A stretch of DNA of 64,000 bases from Paralvinella palmiformis (GCA_025642065.1 JAODUP010000447.1:587501-651500), one strand, 5' to 3'. Counted from the first letter of the stretch, positions 1 through 13,370 are shown. Program-made: numbers and translations. Notes: a model not told the origin generated them from the letters alone.

Positions 1-96
1 GACACATCGGTAAACTAAATGGTCGAGTAAGTTTCTAGATAATGAGGAAGTTCTTATATTTTATATATACCTTATGTTTTTATGAATATATATATA

Positions 97-111
97 ATAT
101 ATATATACCAA

Positions 112-144
<33 letters not shown>

Positions 145-411
145 TTTATAATATTTTGCAATAAAACCCTAATTTAGCTGTTATTGTTTAATCTATATTC
201 CTGCTGGCAATTATAAAGTTATTTTCAAATTATTTCCGTCTCCGACTTATTTTTAGCCACACCAGCTGTAGGTAATAATTAGCTTCCTGAATGACTAACA
301 ATCTTTAAGGAAATTTCTGATGGAATTATCCAAAATTACTCACTGAAACCAATACAGTAGCAATTGGCGCGAGTTAACTTTCCCTGAATGATAACAGTTC
401 TTATACCTGTC

Positions 412-447
<36 letters not shown>
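97..447. repeat. (TA)n tracts
   Basis: Two alternating TA tracts, about 111-137 and 415-447, with shorter ones before them. Between them lies ordinary AT-rich DNA, of which 300-400 matches 49925-50010 in inverted orientation. Confidence 0.9.
300..400 (+). repeat. Dispersed repeat R12, copy 1
   Basis: The reverse complement of 49925-50010 aligns with this stretch by eye. Shared words include 'gatggaatta' and 'ttggcgcgagttaact'. No coding sense was seen. It is a short fragment of an unclassified repeat. Confidence 0.6.
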
Positions 448-450
<3 letters not shown>

Positions 451-1059
451 CAGTTGTGTCACTAACTAAAACCTAATCGAATATTTAAAAAATAAAATAA
501 TCTGATTTAAAAAATTAATTAGATTTTGTAATTTAAATCAACTGTCTTGCTTTGTTACATTTCTTACACTTTGCTGACATCCTGCTTCCTTAACAACTGT
601 AGTCTTATCAAAGTATAACCATACACAATTCTGTTTCCTGGTAGACATTGTGAAGTTGACAAGTATCAATATATGCTAATAAAATAAAAGCTGTAAATTA
701 CACAATACGATAATCTCAAAAGTTCCCGGGGTCAAGTTTTGTTTCTAGCATGTATTCAGCATGAGATAATAGTGAATATATGTGAATGCTCACCTTAGGT
801 AACCATCCTGGCTAAGACAAAGCGTTTAACAGTAATTCATTGATCTCCTCAATGCAAACAAAAGATGTGACTTTTTTTCAGATCATTCTCAAATTCATCA
901 AATTTACCAAACATCTTTTTAATTGATCGTAAATTGATACTATACTGACAAAATAATCAATAAAAATTAAACACAAATAATCAATAAAATATGGTAAAAA
1001 TTGGCAACTTGAAGATTAAAGCAACATCTTTGTAATTATATTAGCATATATAAACACAG

Positions 1060-1093
1060 ATATACATACATACAGACAGACAGACATACAAAC

Positions 1094-1128
<35 letters not shown>

Positions 1129-1226
1129 TAGACAAACAGACACACATACAGACGGAAATACGACGGACAGACACATGCATGCACGCACGCACATTTACAC
1201 ACACATACTCATGCACGCATATATAA

Positions 1227-1298
<72 letters not shown>

Positions 1299-1300
1299 AG
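1060..1300. repeat. Compound microsatellite (GACA)n, (AT)n, (GA)n
   Basis: A (GACA)n run around 1095-1125 is followed by CA/CG-rich sequence, (AT)n at about 1229-1264 and (GA)n at about 1265-1292. Open frames here translate only to low-complexity Tyr-Ile, Arg-Glu or Cys-Val runs and are not genes. Confidence 0.95.
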
Positions 1301-1440
1301 GGAGAGAGGCAGAAACAGAGAATCTTTGTCCTGACAGATATTGTGTGTAAAATTTGCGAAAGCACGAATGATATTTATTTGTGATGAATTAATACCATAC
1401 AAACTTCTGTAAATACTCACCACCACCACATCATCACTTC

Positions 1441-1577
1441 ACCCCATACCTCACCACCACCACCACCACCACACTACCACCACCACCACTCACTCACTCA
1501 CTCACTCACTCACTCACTCACTCACTCACTCACTCACTCACTCACTCACTCACTCACTCACTCACTCACTCACTCAC

Positions 1578-1617
<40 letters not shown>

Positions 1618-1618
1618 C
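1441..1618. repeat. (CCA)n, (CTCA)n and (ATCA)n arrays
   Basis: CCA units lead into an uninterrupted CTCA array (about 1489-1580), which changes abruptly to ATCA units (1581-1617). The switch between two pure tetranucleotides at one base suggests expansion from a single point mutation. Confidence 0.95.
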
Positions 1619-1652
1619 CAATAAATTAACTAAACATATATATTTCCTCATC

Positions 1653-1722
1653 AAGGCGGCTGTCATTTTATAGCGTGGCATCATTTCAATCTAAGATATG
1701 ACATGCCAATACTTTCCCCGAC
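1653..1722 (+). repeat. Fragment of long SINE-A distal segment
   Basis: The words 'ggcggctgtcat' and 'ctaagatatgacatg' also occur in the distal part of the SINE-A element at 30670-30860 and, inverted, at 44195-44400. No tRNA-like head is attached here. Confidence 0.5.
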
Positions 1723-1864
1723 ACGATATGCTTCAAACATACTGCGTGTCGAATATTGAACAGTTGACGTTGAACCCACTTACCTATGTATTTAATAATT
1801 AAACAAACTCGCCATGAATAATATACAACCACATCTTGGCTATTCTCTCAGATGTATCATTTAC

Positions 1865-2010
1865 TTGTATTGGTCTTGTGTTTCTTTGTAGCTGGCTTTT
1901 GGAAGTTGTTCGACTTCTTCCTCTTCGAATCTGGACAAAGTGTGGCATTCTTCAAGTTAGATCCCTTCACTTTTAGGCTCTTGGTGTTGGAATCAGCCGA
2001 AATAGAGCAA
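1865..2010 (+). repeat. Dispersed fragment shared with 6485-6660
   Basis: Both stretches contain 'tctttgtagntgg', CTTCTTC runs, 'agtgtggcattctt' and 'gatcccttcactt' in the same order. The relation to R1, which begins just downstream, is unclear; it may be the R1 5' portion. Confidence 0.6.
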
Positions 2011-2039
2011 TCTTCCGGATGACCTTCCTAGTAGCGTTA

Positions 2040-3330
2040 CAGACCACGACCTGTACATGTCAATGAAAAGATAAATAAACTACATTCACATAATGTCGAT
2101 GATTTGGAGAATTTAATATATATAAATATTAGCAGACACCCACTGTCCTCATTCATTTATTAGAATTGAGATGGTGTTGAGTGACACCAACATCCTAAAG
2201 GTACTAGACTTGGATGACAACTAATCTATTGACGATAGTATTAGGCTGTGGATATTTAATATGTACACGTCACTTAAGAATTCTATAATTCGCTGTCCCT
2301 GAGGATGGTACTATTGAAGGATGATGGCATGGAGGCTGTGAAGCTATTGATGGTCCGTTCATCGCTCAGCATTAGCCGTTTTGTAAACACAGAATTCTTT
2401 GACCTTGATACGTCATCACCCATATCAATAGATAAATAATATATGTGGTCTTCAATCGCTTGAATAATGACTGGATGTGATCAGCAATTCAATCTCCTTT
2501 GCAATGAGGCAGTCAACCGAAGTCAATATGTTGTTGGTGTGATAGTTATCAAGTATCCCACGAAGAAGCGTTTGCGAGCAATAATTATATCATCCATGAC
2601 AGCTACCACTCATTAACTCTACGTGTAAGGTAAATGTTGATTATGTATATCGTGGCCATATCTAAATTAAGACCAACATTACTTAACCATGTCATTCCCA
2701 ACTAATCACTGATACTCATATACGGATGACTTGGTACGGAGTCCTTCACCCAGTCTTTCCTATATAGTTTGTTTGATTTGACATTTAAAGGTGAATTGGG
2801 TACATTATGCTAGTCATGTTGTGTGTCAGACGTACATCATCAGTGGCAATAAGATCATAAGAACTTCTCTATTTCCTGGATATGGTCATGATTCCTCATA
2901 ATATACTCAAACGATGGCATCGATCGAGGAACTAACTTCTCCTTTCCCAGATGTTTACAGAAAGATATTCCCTATAATATATAACTTTTCTTATAATTTC
3001 GTATCATATTTGTATCTGCAAATATACCAACACGAGCAGAAAGTGTGGTAATGCAAAGAACTATAATTTTGCAGATAAATCCTCCGTCTTTATATATAAA
3101 GTGGTAAGTAGAATCTGGAGTAGAGTGGCATAGACAGCAGTGTTATACAATGGCTGCTACTATTGTTACTATCTTTGTATGTCATTGATATTCACTGAAT
3201 ATTCATTCCTATGACGCGTCTGTTAATGATTTCCGTGTTTCTTTCACCATCTAATATTCTATTCTAAGTCAAGTATCGTGCAGAAGGTTTAATTATTATT
3301 TGGATACTTGTATACAGTATTTATATCTAT
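2040..3330 (+). repeat. Dispersed repeat R1, copy 1 (~1.3 kb)
   Basis: Colinear with 11880-13286 over its whole length, including the shared words 'gaccttgatacgtcatcacc', 'gaagctattgatggtccgtt' and 'catcgatcgagga'. Copy 2 has about 80 bases near 12490-12580 that are absent here and ends in an (AT)n tract where this copy has ordinary sequence. A diverged third copy lies at 31350-31790 and inverted pieces at 37770-38110, 50260-50345 and 61830-61930. No long ORF or recognisable domain was seen, so the class is unknown; a non-autonomous DNA transposon or LTR-derived repeat are both possible. Confidence 0.8.
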
Positions 3331-3470
3331 TTTTAAATCGAACCTTTTTACACTTTCTTCACAGACAGATTAACTTCATATACCATATAACTATATAGGC
3401 AACATTGTAAAAAAGGCTTAGTATTAAAAGAAAAGTTAATAAAATGAAATGTTTGTACACATTTCTGTCG

Positions 3471-3686
3471 AGCTGTGATGGCGCATTTAGTTATTCGGTA
3501 GGAGTCGTAAATGAAGGGTCGCGGATTCGAGGCTCATGAACTGCATTTCGGCATTGTATGTTCCCACGGGAGTTGAGGTATGTCATGGATTGGTGCAGGT
3601 CTGAGTCAAGGACAATAATAATGTAAATATACCCGAGAATAACAAAGTTGAAAGTGGAGGTTTATCAATTAAACATCATGATCAGT
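3471..3686 (+). repeat. tRNA-derived SINE, family A, copy 1
   Basis: The head resembles a tRNA gene: an A-box-like 'tggcgcatttag' near 3480 and a B-box-like 'ggattcgaggc' near 3532, about 40 bases apart. The body word 'ttgtatgttcc...ggagttgaggt' and 'aggtctgagtca' recur at 30545-30600. Pol III internal promoters of this kind are typical of SINEs. Other copies are 30364-30860 (+), 44195-44660 (-) and 61120-61285 (-). Confidence 0.8.
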
Positions 3687-3989
3687 ATTAATGAAGTTGT
3701 TTAAATCAAGTATGTTTAGGAGTGAAACAATAACAGTAAGGTACAGTTAAGATATGCAGATATATATTTATGTATGCACGTTTTCTTGTCCTTATTTGCA
3801 CATTAAAGACAGGTAGATAATCAAATAGATATAAAATACTAACGTAGAAGAAAACCAGGTTTACTAAACATAGTAAAGGTGATGCGCCAAATGATGACAT
3901 GAAAAATGGTGTGATGATTAGGTAGATACGTAAACAGATAAGATATATATCATCCTTTATAAACATGATGACAAGACGAAATAGATAAC

Positions 3990-4132
<143 letters not shown>

Positions 4133-4367
4133 CAGCTCAATTAAACAAAACTGGAACACAAAATTAACTTTATACAATTATATCTAGATCATGAGTTTCA
4201 TATTCTTTGACATGTATCAATTATATTCCAAAATTGAAATCAGATAATATTTATTATTGAAATATTATTCAGATACAGGTAATAAACATTTTGGTTTTAT
4301 TTATTTTGTAGATTTTTCAATATTATTTAAACAGAATCAACTGTTAATTAATGTATTATAAAGTAAT

Positions 4368-4370
<3 letters not shown>

Positions 4371-4419
<49 letters not shown>
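4371..4419. repeat. (TA)n microsatellite
   Basis: About 24 TA units without interruption. Confidence 0.97.
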
Positions 4420-4421
<2 letters not shown>

Positions 4422-5655
4422 CAACATATACTAAATAATAAATTATTATATGTATAGTGAATCTATTTACATGTGGATATGACTACATTGCTAAACACTG
4501 GAATATGTGAGCAAGAGATGACATAGGATTTTTACAGCACAGCGATTTTTCTGCAAAAATCATTAGTCCAAAAGAAGTGATGCGCTTAACTGCATTCATT
4601 TCGCAATATATAGTTATTTAAAAGTGATTAAAGTATTAACTTATAACTTTCCCATGGCAATTTCAATATTTTCACTAATATATCGAACAAATTATCATTA
4701 TTTGCCAATTCACTCCCAATTGCATACTCTAAAATAAACTAAATGTTGAAATATTCAAACAAAATTTATATCTTTATAATGATGAGACACTGACATTCTA
4801 AACCACCGGAAATTGGAATGATATCTTGCGTGAGATTGCTGTAACAGGCATAAAAATGCAGTTATGATGTCTGCCTTTTGTTGCAGTACATTTTGCACTT
4901 TTTGAATTAATTAATGTATGTTTTAATAATTCTATGCACTTTAGATACACTGTTGATTTGTTTGCTGGAATATTACAAAGTTAGATATGAGTTCATAGCG
5001 ATTAAAGTTATTATAATTCTTTTGAGTTTATCTGTGTTTGCATTCATTTGTCTTGTTAGTTTATATGAAGATGCACAGCTTGTTATTAAATATGTTTTTC
5101 ACAACTTACCTTAAATATTTATTGTATATTTTATTGTATTTATGTTATTGGTGTTATGATGTACATTGATGATATGGGATGCTGATCTTCACTCTTAAAA
5201 TTTAGATAATATGTCATAATAATTCAAACATAAATAATATCTTAAAATATCTTGATATATTATTATATATCCGTATAACATTAGCAAATAAAAAGAAATA
5301 TAATTTGGTATAAAATTGGCCTTGATATGAATAAATGAAATATGGCATTGAAATCGGCGGAACGTTTTATGACAGGGAAAGACATGAGAATGAGCATAAA
5401 GATGCTTCTTTCATCAATATGTTTCTTAGTGAAAGACCTTTTTGTTGATACATAAATTGTATGATTTATCTTTAAAAATTAAAATCATCCGTCATTGCTA
5501 TTAACAATATTTATCCGAAAGTAGTATAAAATGGCTGACTTATTCATTGAAACCTTATTCATGGCTGAGTAGTGCAATAACCAGTAATATAATTGATATA
5601 AGGAAATATATTATAGACAAAAACTCTTTTATAACAAACATAAATCTCTTTCTAT
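4420..5655. other. AT-rich stretch without recognisable features
   Basis: A 66-codon plus-strand frame at 4914-5114 is Leu/Ile/Val-rich, as expected of random AT-rich DNA. I see no motif, splice-site context or repeat partner to support a gene. Confidence 0.5.
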
Positions 5656-5659
5656 ACCC

Positions 5660-6430
5660 ATGTAAGTTTACAGAGATACCGAATTTCTACTGAAATGTCA
5701 AGCTTTTCCATCTGCACGTTTATGATTCTTCATAAAATTGAACCAAACCACATCAACAACATTATTGCTATCTCGTATGAGGTAAGGTCTTTCCTGTTTT
5801 TTCTGTAGGCTATGGAAGTCATTAGCCTACTTAGGCATCATTAAACCCAACCTAATGACTATATATTTTTCAAACCTTTTGATCATAATATATAACATCT
5901 CTGTTACTAGATTGAAATAAATCGTAACATTGTAAAAAGGATATAAACATGTTTGGTTCTTCTCGTTCCGTTTTCAACTACTTTCCAAGTATGAATTATT
6001 AATGCAATAGAGAGAATGGTCGGTAACTGTGACATCTAGCTTTATTGTAGAGCATGCTCATTACCGAGTTATCTCCCGTTTTGAACCTTCCCAAAGTTGG
6101 TGGGTTCATTATCATTATGAAGAATGGTTCAAATTATAAGATTGAAAAGTAGATATCTTATATCCAATGTCTTGTTATTTGTGATTCTTCTGGCTTCTTC
6201 CGTTTCGTTATTGTTGATAATGTGATTGTTTATCTGTTGTTTAATGTCTGGCTGTCTTGGACGTATAATAATTGTAAAAATGATCTTCGTGTGGAGAAGT
6301 ATGTAGATGATGATACTTTATTTTAAGTAAGCCAGGAATACATCATCTTATACAAGCCTGGAATAACAACAAATAACAAAGCTTATTACAGATCTCCATC
6401 AACAGTTGGATGCTCAAAATCCGCTCTGGA
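5660..6430 (+). repeat. Dispersed repeat R2, copy 1
   Basis: Colinear with 7700-8490 (direct orientation, about 2.07 kb apart). Shared words include 'tgacatctagctttatt'-like sequence (6030, 8110), 'ttatttgtgattctt' (6175, 8255) and 'ttattacagannntccatc' (6384, 8460). Divergence is moderate with small indels. No ORF. It could be a tandem duplication or two insertions of one element. Confidence 0.8.
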
Positions 6431-6484
6431 CAATATACAGTCATGTCTCATCTCAGACATCGCGGCTCTGGGAATTATCATTTG

Positions 6485-6660
6485 AGATTGTCTTGTTATT
6501 CTTTGTAGGTGGTTTGAGGAAATCTTCTTCTTCTTCGCGTCCTTGGGGTTTTCTTCCAAACTGCAACGATATCTTGACAGAGTGTGGCATTCTTGAAGTG
6601 TGATCCCTTCACTTATAGGCTGTTGGTGATGAAATCAGCCAAATCAGAGCACAACATAAC
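6485..6660 (+). repeat. Dispersed fragment shared with 1865-2010
   Basis: Second copy of the fragment described at 1865. It sits directly after the end of R2 copy 1. The 65-codon open frame at 6406-6603 spans the R2/fragment join and is unlikely to be a gene. Confidence 0.6.
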
Positions 6661-7695
6661 ACAACACAAGAGAACATAACATAACCTAGCATAACTTAAC
6701 CTAAACGTAAATATTGTGCCATAACACATTATAGGATAATAATGAAAGCCAATTAACACTTGATTAGGAATAACTACACATTTTTGGTGGAAGCTGATAG
6801 ATTATTTGTGTAATTAATGTAATGTCTCGATGACAAATATATTTGTACATATAACAATTTGGGAATGTTATATATGATGAATATAATTCAGTAAATGACA
6901 CTAACACAATGTATTTGTATATCTGACAATTTTTAGTTTTCCGCAACCTATAATAAGTTACACCATAACAATAATACTGTTGGACACTAAATAGAGCAAA
7001 TATTGTTACATTACGGAAATATTCTCACCTAAGGAAGAAATCATTTGAATCTGGAATCTGAACTTTCTGGCTCTGATAATAAATATGCCGTCTCAGACTA
7101 ATATTAATGTATTTATTATGTTAGAGATATAATCTTTTATTCTGTAAAATAAAAAGTGGTAAAGTGGTTTGTTTAGCATCAACGTTTGTTTAGCATCAAT
7201 GTTGTTTATATATTGGCCATAAAACGGAAGTGTAACTCCGAAGTGAAATATTCCATAAACATAGGTATGTGTCTGATTTGAAACATGATGTTTGTTGTCC
7301 AATTCTATATTCAATAGAACAGTAACCAAGTCATAGGAATATAAAATATGTGTACGTGAGTATGTGAATCAGTGAGCTAGAAATAGTCAGTTAGAGGGTG
7401 AGTGAATGAATTAGATAACTGAGACAGAGGTCCCCGCACTCATTGATTCACGCAACCATTCGTGAAACATTACAAACACCCAGACAGACAGACAGATATT
7501 TCCATCTTGAGCATATTTATGAATGTAGTTTTATAGTATATTAGTTATCTGAATGCTTAAGAACCGGTGAAGTGAGCACAACTTATCCCACTTTTGTCCC
7601 TTTACCTGGATATTTTAATGCCTACAACAACAAAAGGATTAGTTGCCTCTTATTCCCAATATCCATTTGTTTCTATCAGTATCCAAGACTACACA
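6661..7695. other. Spacer between R2 copies, no clear feature
   Basis: Contains irregular ACATAAC repeats (6655-6705) and a degenerate GAGT-rich patch near 7350-7420. Two minus-strand frames (6764-6946, 7093-7329) have no recognisable motif. Confidence 0.5.
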
Positions 7696-7699
7696 AATA

Positions 7700-8490
7700 C
7701 TGAATATCTACCTCAGTGTTTAATCATTTGATCTGCACATTTATGATGATTGTTAAAATTGCATCAAACAAAATCAACAATGTTAGTGCTACCTCGTAAT
7801 CCGTAAATGCTTATCTGCTATTTATGTACGCCATTAAAGTAATTATCTTGCTTAAACAACATCCAATCAAGCTTAATGATTATGCATTCAAAAATTCGGA
7901 TAATACTATATAAAATCTTTGTTCTCATAATATTAGTATTTATTTAACATATGGCGATGATCCATCTTCCTTTCTTTTCAGTTAGTTACCGATTTGCTTG
8001 GTATTTGTCGAAAGGGTGGATATGCACCTTTTTGCTTCTTCTCGTACCATTTTCAACTCCCTTATAAGTATGAATTACTAATGGATTAGAGATAATGTGC
8101 AGTAACTGTAACATCTAGCTTTATTATTCAGCCTTCTCATCACTGAGTCATCCCCTGTTTTGTATCTTCCGAAGGTAATTTGGTCATTATCAGGGAGAAT
8201 AATGATTCAATTTATGTGAATGTAAAGGAGACATTTTATATCCATTATTCTTTTATTTGTGATTCTTGTAGTTAATTATCTTTCTTTATGGTTGATAGTG
8301 TGTTTGTTTTTCGACTGTTTTATGTCTGACTTTCTTGTAATTATAATATATTTGCCAATGATCATCCTTAGAGAAGTCTGTAGTTGATGATTAACTTTCT
8401 TAAGTCAAGAAAATACACCAATCTTATGCAAAATATGGAATAACAACAAAGAACAAAGTTTATTACAGACTTCCATCGACATTTTCATGC
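7700..8490 (+). repeat. Dispersed repeat R2, copy 2
   Basis: See R2 copy 1 at 5660. The right end is close to 8490, where similarity stops in both copies after 'ccatc'. Confidence 0.8.
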
Positions 8491-8877
8491 TAGGAACATA
8501 TTGTTGATCTGTAGTTAAATACGAACCATTAGAAAAGACCAAAACGACTTATTTTAAGCAAAATAGACACATTTGCCTTTTAATGGGGTAATAGACAAAA
8601 CTGAACCTAAATTCTTCCAGTGCTATGCGTTTAATCTAGCAATCAATTAGCTTAAACCCGAAATCCTGATTATTACGGTGTTTGTGAGAGCTTACTCCAT
8701 GGAGTAGCCATTCGGCTGTATTACCGATATCTGACCAGAGTAAAAAATATACAAAATGTACTCTGTATGATCTGTTTAATTATTATGTCTGGCTTATATA
8801 TGAGGAACCATATACCTCAATGTGACAGTAACCTCTCATTAATTATACCTTTCTAGAAAACATTACTATGTTATAAT

Positions 8878-11208
8878 ATGTGTGAAACTGTACTAGAAGC
8901 AGCTAAAGAGCAGTGTGATGAGGAGATGATAACAAGATTGCTTGGTGGGATAATGTCGACTATGTTACCTGTGGCGCGCCACTATCACAAGAAGAAATGT
9001 TGTTATCCACATTATGTAAATCCGAAATGTATTGCACAAACACTTGACAAAGCAAAGCAGACGACTGCATATAAGAAAATAATTCTGCAAATAATTCACG
9101 AACATCGAGACGCAATTGTGATTGACAATGAGATGATTCTGCTATCATCATTCAGGAGGTAATTCCAAGATCTTGCTCCTCTTAATGGTAACATTGTAAA
9201 GTCTGACAACTACAGGATATCTCAAACAACTCCTTGAAGAGATGACCTGATATATCACGTATATCCCCTCACAGGAAATCTGATTTTGTTTGTTCAGGAA
9301 ATATCTTAGTGATGGACTATGTAAAGTTAATGAGCTGGTCAAGATGGTCTGAATGGATAAGAATACATACAGGAACAGTCATCAACTGACGAAAACATTG
9401 TCCATCGTGCAATTGGTATAGTTCGTCGACGAATGAAGAATGTGACAAGCCTTGTAAATGAGTACTATTCTTCAGAGTATATGTCATATGAAGCATCTCA
9501 ACAATTTGCGGACCCTGTTATATAGAAGGCAGTCCAGTGGCTAACTAATGCATCAACATTTGTGAATAATAGGCTAGTTGGTCATGAGGAAGGGGGACTA
9601 ATAAAAAGTTTCTATTCCACGATACTTAATATCAAAACAATGTCTGAGATGATTCGAGGTGTAGGTTTTCGAACCCAGATTGAATCTATTCCTGGTAACA
9701 TAATGTACCTTCGACTGTTGTTTATAAATGCCAAGAAGAACGTTCCACTTGAAAGACTACTGTTATTTCAAAACTCCGTTTCGCCACTCTCTTTATTTGC
9801 TAATGATAAGTCCTTGCTGTCAGGCAAGAAAGACATATTTATGAAGAAAAAAAACCCTGAGAATTTAGAGCCAAAAGATTAAGTAAGCAAATGCGGAGAA
9901 CGCACCTGCTACATTTGGAGAACAACACCAAAAAATGCACGAGAGAACAGAACTGCTGGTATTAGGGGGATTGTTCATCATGTTCTTCCTGATTTAGAGA
10001 TATCCAAGGATTGATAATTGTTCTTCAACATAAATGAGAATAAATCGAATCTTGCGGAGTGCTATTTCAAGCTATTCCTCTCCAGTGCATGCACACATTT
10101 GCACGAAAATCAGCACTTGTATGTTGGTGGAGGACTTTGGGAGAAAGCAAATGTTTTAGCACATAGTGGATTCAATTCAACATCATCAGAAGAGTATCCT
10201 GTACTTCATTCAAGTCACGAGGAGGCCGATAACTGAATTATATTGCATGCAATATACGCGGCAGACCTCACAGTAGTAGATACACTGTTATCTATAATCT
10301 ATATACAGACGTACTGATCCTTCGTTTGATTTACCATCACGATATGCAGGCATAGTTCATCTTCTTTTCCATTGCACACAGCGGAAACCGTGCATCACTG
10401 AACAGGTTTAGTCCACTATACACACTGTATGATCAGTTGAAACATAGCCAACTTGCAGTGATGATTCACATGTACTGTGTTAGTGGTTGCAATGTGGTTG
10501 CAATACGACAATATGTTCCATGGCTATGGCAACGAAACAACATTCGGATTAATGATGCAACGATCCGAATATTTCCAGCCCTTGGGAGCCATCGGTGAAC
10601 AGCTGGAAATAAGCAGGCATCAGAAAAAGATATGCATGGCCTTCGTCTTTCGGATGTCTGGTCAACATGAATAATATTCGGTGCAAAAAGGCCAACATTC
10701 AAGTCCTTGTCGGCAAGAATCTACCAACGACTGAAGATAGTTTCTATTTACATTTGAGTGCATTCTAGCAATTAGTAAGCTGGAAACAGGCAAACAAGTC
10801 TTTCCAACAGCTACCAGATGCTGTCAGTTATTGCTACGAGATGTTTGTCAACAACAAATTGCAGTCCAAGTTGATGATTCAAGGTGTGTCTGCCACTTAG
10901 TTCTTGAACGAACACATATGGATATGTACTAATAACACGTGTAATGCAGCTGTGCCTGTTTACTCAATGATTAACCGTGTTCACCAGTATGTAAATGCAT
11001 GGCAACTCCATCATTCAGTGATGAGGTCGATTCCGAGGCATGGTGCACAAACCCACTCACCATATCAGGTTTGGCTGTACATAGTGACACTGATGAAAGT
11101 AACAAGAATGAATTACAGGCAGTGAGTTATCTGAACGTAGGAATTTAACAATTTACTACGTATTTGTGTTATTTTCTAGACATTCTTAATGCATTCATAT
11201 GAAATAAA
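8878..11208 (+). pseudogene. Decayed cysteine-tailed transposon-like ORF, copy 1
   Basis: Coding sense survives in pieces of different frames, broken by stops and frameshifts. 8878-9162 is open for 94 codons (starts MCETVLEAAKEQ). A second piece runs about 9361-9882 with one internal stop near 9523. A third, 10018-10236, ends with the Glu-Ala-Asp (EEAD) motif. After frameshifts come pieces near 10680-10880 and a Cys-rich tail at about 10925-11020 with several Cys-x(1-4)-Cys pairs. AATAAA at 11203-11208 follows the last codons. From memory, this order (EAD motif, Asp-rich block, an 'LPPT'-like segment, Cys-rich tail) characterises a large family of unnamed proteins in coral and mollusc genomes, perhaps with a PIN/FEN-like nuclease core. 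Whether the family is a mobile element or a multiplied host gene I cannot tell. This copy cannot make a full protein. Confidence 0.6.
11203..11208 (+). promoter_or_regulatory. Polyadenylation signal AATAAA
   Basis: A canonical hexamer lies about 75 bases after the last recognisable codons of the decayed ORF at 8878, in the right place for its mRNA 3' end. AATAAA is frequent in AT-rich DNA, so position is the main argument. Confidence 0.45.
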
Positions 11209-11209
11209 G

Positions 11210-11880
11210 TATTTAAAAATATTAATATTGAGTTTCGATAATCTTGTTATTTTAGTTTTGCATATTATGCCAGTTTCAGAAAAAAATTAAATACATAATG
11301 GCTTAGTATTTCATGCTTAGCTCAAATTGCAAAGGATGAAATTAATACATTATCTTGTGTTATGTTTTCATAATTATAACTATCATAAAAATATTTGATT
11401 AACAAATTTTATTTAGAACGAAATAGATATCTAGTACTACTTAATATTTATCACGAATATCCAATTGTTTGGAATTATTTGATAGTATTTCTGATATTAA
11501 GAAATGATCAAATATCATATCCAGATTAACAGGCATTACGAAATCTAATCTTTATATACGTGTACACCAAATAGGACCCACAAATGGAGCAAAATAATTA
11601 CCGATTGCAAAAGCTCATACTTTCTTTATATCTTTATTTTTACCATATCGTACGACTCAACCATAGTGTAACACTTCTAGTAACCCAACATACACATATT
11701 GCATGGTATATACATTAAAAATGTGATTTTTGTTTTACATAAATGTAACTTTTCGATATTATGACATGGTTGACAAAAGGTTGATTATCTAAAAACCAAT
11801 AATATCTCGGGAGGATATCAGGTAGTTTCTTGTTCCTGAGGGGTATGGGTTGCTCAAAAACAAGGCCACTATTATCGGGG
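11210..11880. other. AT-rich stretch, no feature seen
   Basis: No repeat partner, ORF or motif recognised. The R1 copy starts at its right end. Confidence 0.5.
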
Positions 11881-13284
11881 TTGGTGCTGCACTATATGAC
11901 ATGTGAATGTCAGTGAACAGATAAATAAAATAAATAAACAATATTCAAATGATATAGTTGATTTGGAGAACTTATGCATATGTATACATTGCCAATATAT
12001 ATATATAAATAAACAACATCAGCAGACACACATTGCCTGCAATATGTTAGTAGAAATGAGGTGGTGTCGAGTGACAACAGCATCCTAGATGTGCTAGACT
12101 TGGGTGACAACTGATGTATTGACGATAGCATTAGGTTATGGATCTTTAATATATACATGTCACTGTAGCCCTCTATAATTCGTCGTCCCTGAGGAAAGTA
12201 CCATTGAGGAATGATGGCACTGAGGCTGTGAAGCTATTGATGGTCCGTTCATCGCTCAACATTAGCCGTATTGTAAACATGGGTTCCTTTGACCTTGATA
12301 CGTCATCACCCGTATCAATAGATAAATGATACATGTGCTCTTCAGTGACTTAAATAATGACTGGATGTGATCAGTGATTGAATTTCCTTTGCTGTAACGC
12401 AGTTAACCGAAGTCAATATGTTGTTGCTGTGATATTTATCAAGTATCCCACGAAGAGGCGTTTGTGAATAGTAAATATATCATACATTTCGTGACGATTT
12501 CGATATCTGTCTAGATAGCCAGGATGAATAACCGTGAAAATATGAATAATTGTGGAATATATGATCCAGCATCATTCACTAAACATAACAAAGTGATAGT
12601 TACCATCCATTAAATCTACGTGACAGGTAAATGTTGATTATTTATATCTATCCTTATCTAAATCAAGACCAATACTTACCCATGTCATTCCCAACTAATG
12701 ACTGATACTCGGATACGGATGACATGGTAGGGTGTCCTACACCCAGTTTTGTTTTTGATTTGACATTTAAAGGTGAATAGCGTCCATTACTATAACTTGT
12801 CGTGTGTCATACGTCCATCACCAGTGGCAATTAGATCATAAGAACTTCTCTATTTCTTGAATGTGATAATGATTTCTCAAATCGTACTCAAACGAAGGCA
12901 TCGATCGAGGAACCGAATTCACCGTTAATAGATTTTTGCAGGCAGATATCCCGTAATCTATGAATGTTCTTTTAATTTCTCATCATATTTGTGTCTGCAA
13001 ATATATCGACAAGAGCAGAAAGTATGGTAATGCAAAGAACTATAATTTTGCCGATAAATCGTCCTTCTTTATATATGAAATGGTATAGAAGTGGAATAGA
13101 ATGGCATATATAGTGTTATACTTCTTCAATTGTTTTGTTTGTCATCGATATTCAGCGATGATTTATTCCTCTGATGGGTCTGTTAAATACAAATTCCGTG
13201 TTTGTTTCATTATCTAATTATCTGTCTGTCATAAATCGAATATATCCTGCGAACAGCTTAATAGTATTTGGATATTTGTATTTA

Positions 13285-13286
<2 letters not shown>
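11880..13286 (+). repeat. Dispersed repeat R1, copy 2
   Basis: Colinear with 2040-3330. The right end passes directly into an (AT)n tract at 13286, just after the shared word 'atttggatanttgta', so the microsatellite arose at or within the element end. Both copies share near 3050 and 13030 the word 'aatgcaaagaactataatttt'-like sequence. Confidence 0.8.
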
Positions 13287-13347
<61 letters not shown>

Positions 13348-13370
13348 GTTAATGATATATATATATATAT

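Noticed and set aside
4914..5114. 66-codon frame with membrane-like composition
   Set aside because: Leu/Ile/Val richness is expected in AT-rich DNA; no start context, neighbour or motif supports it.
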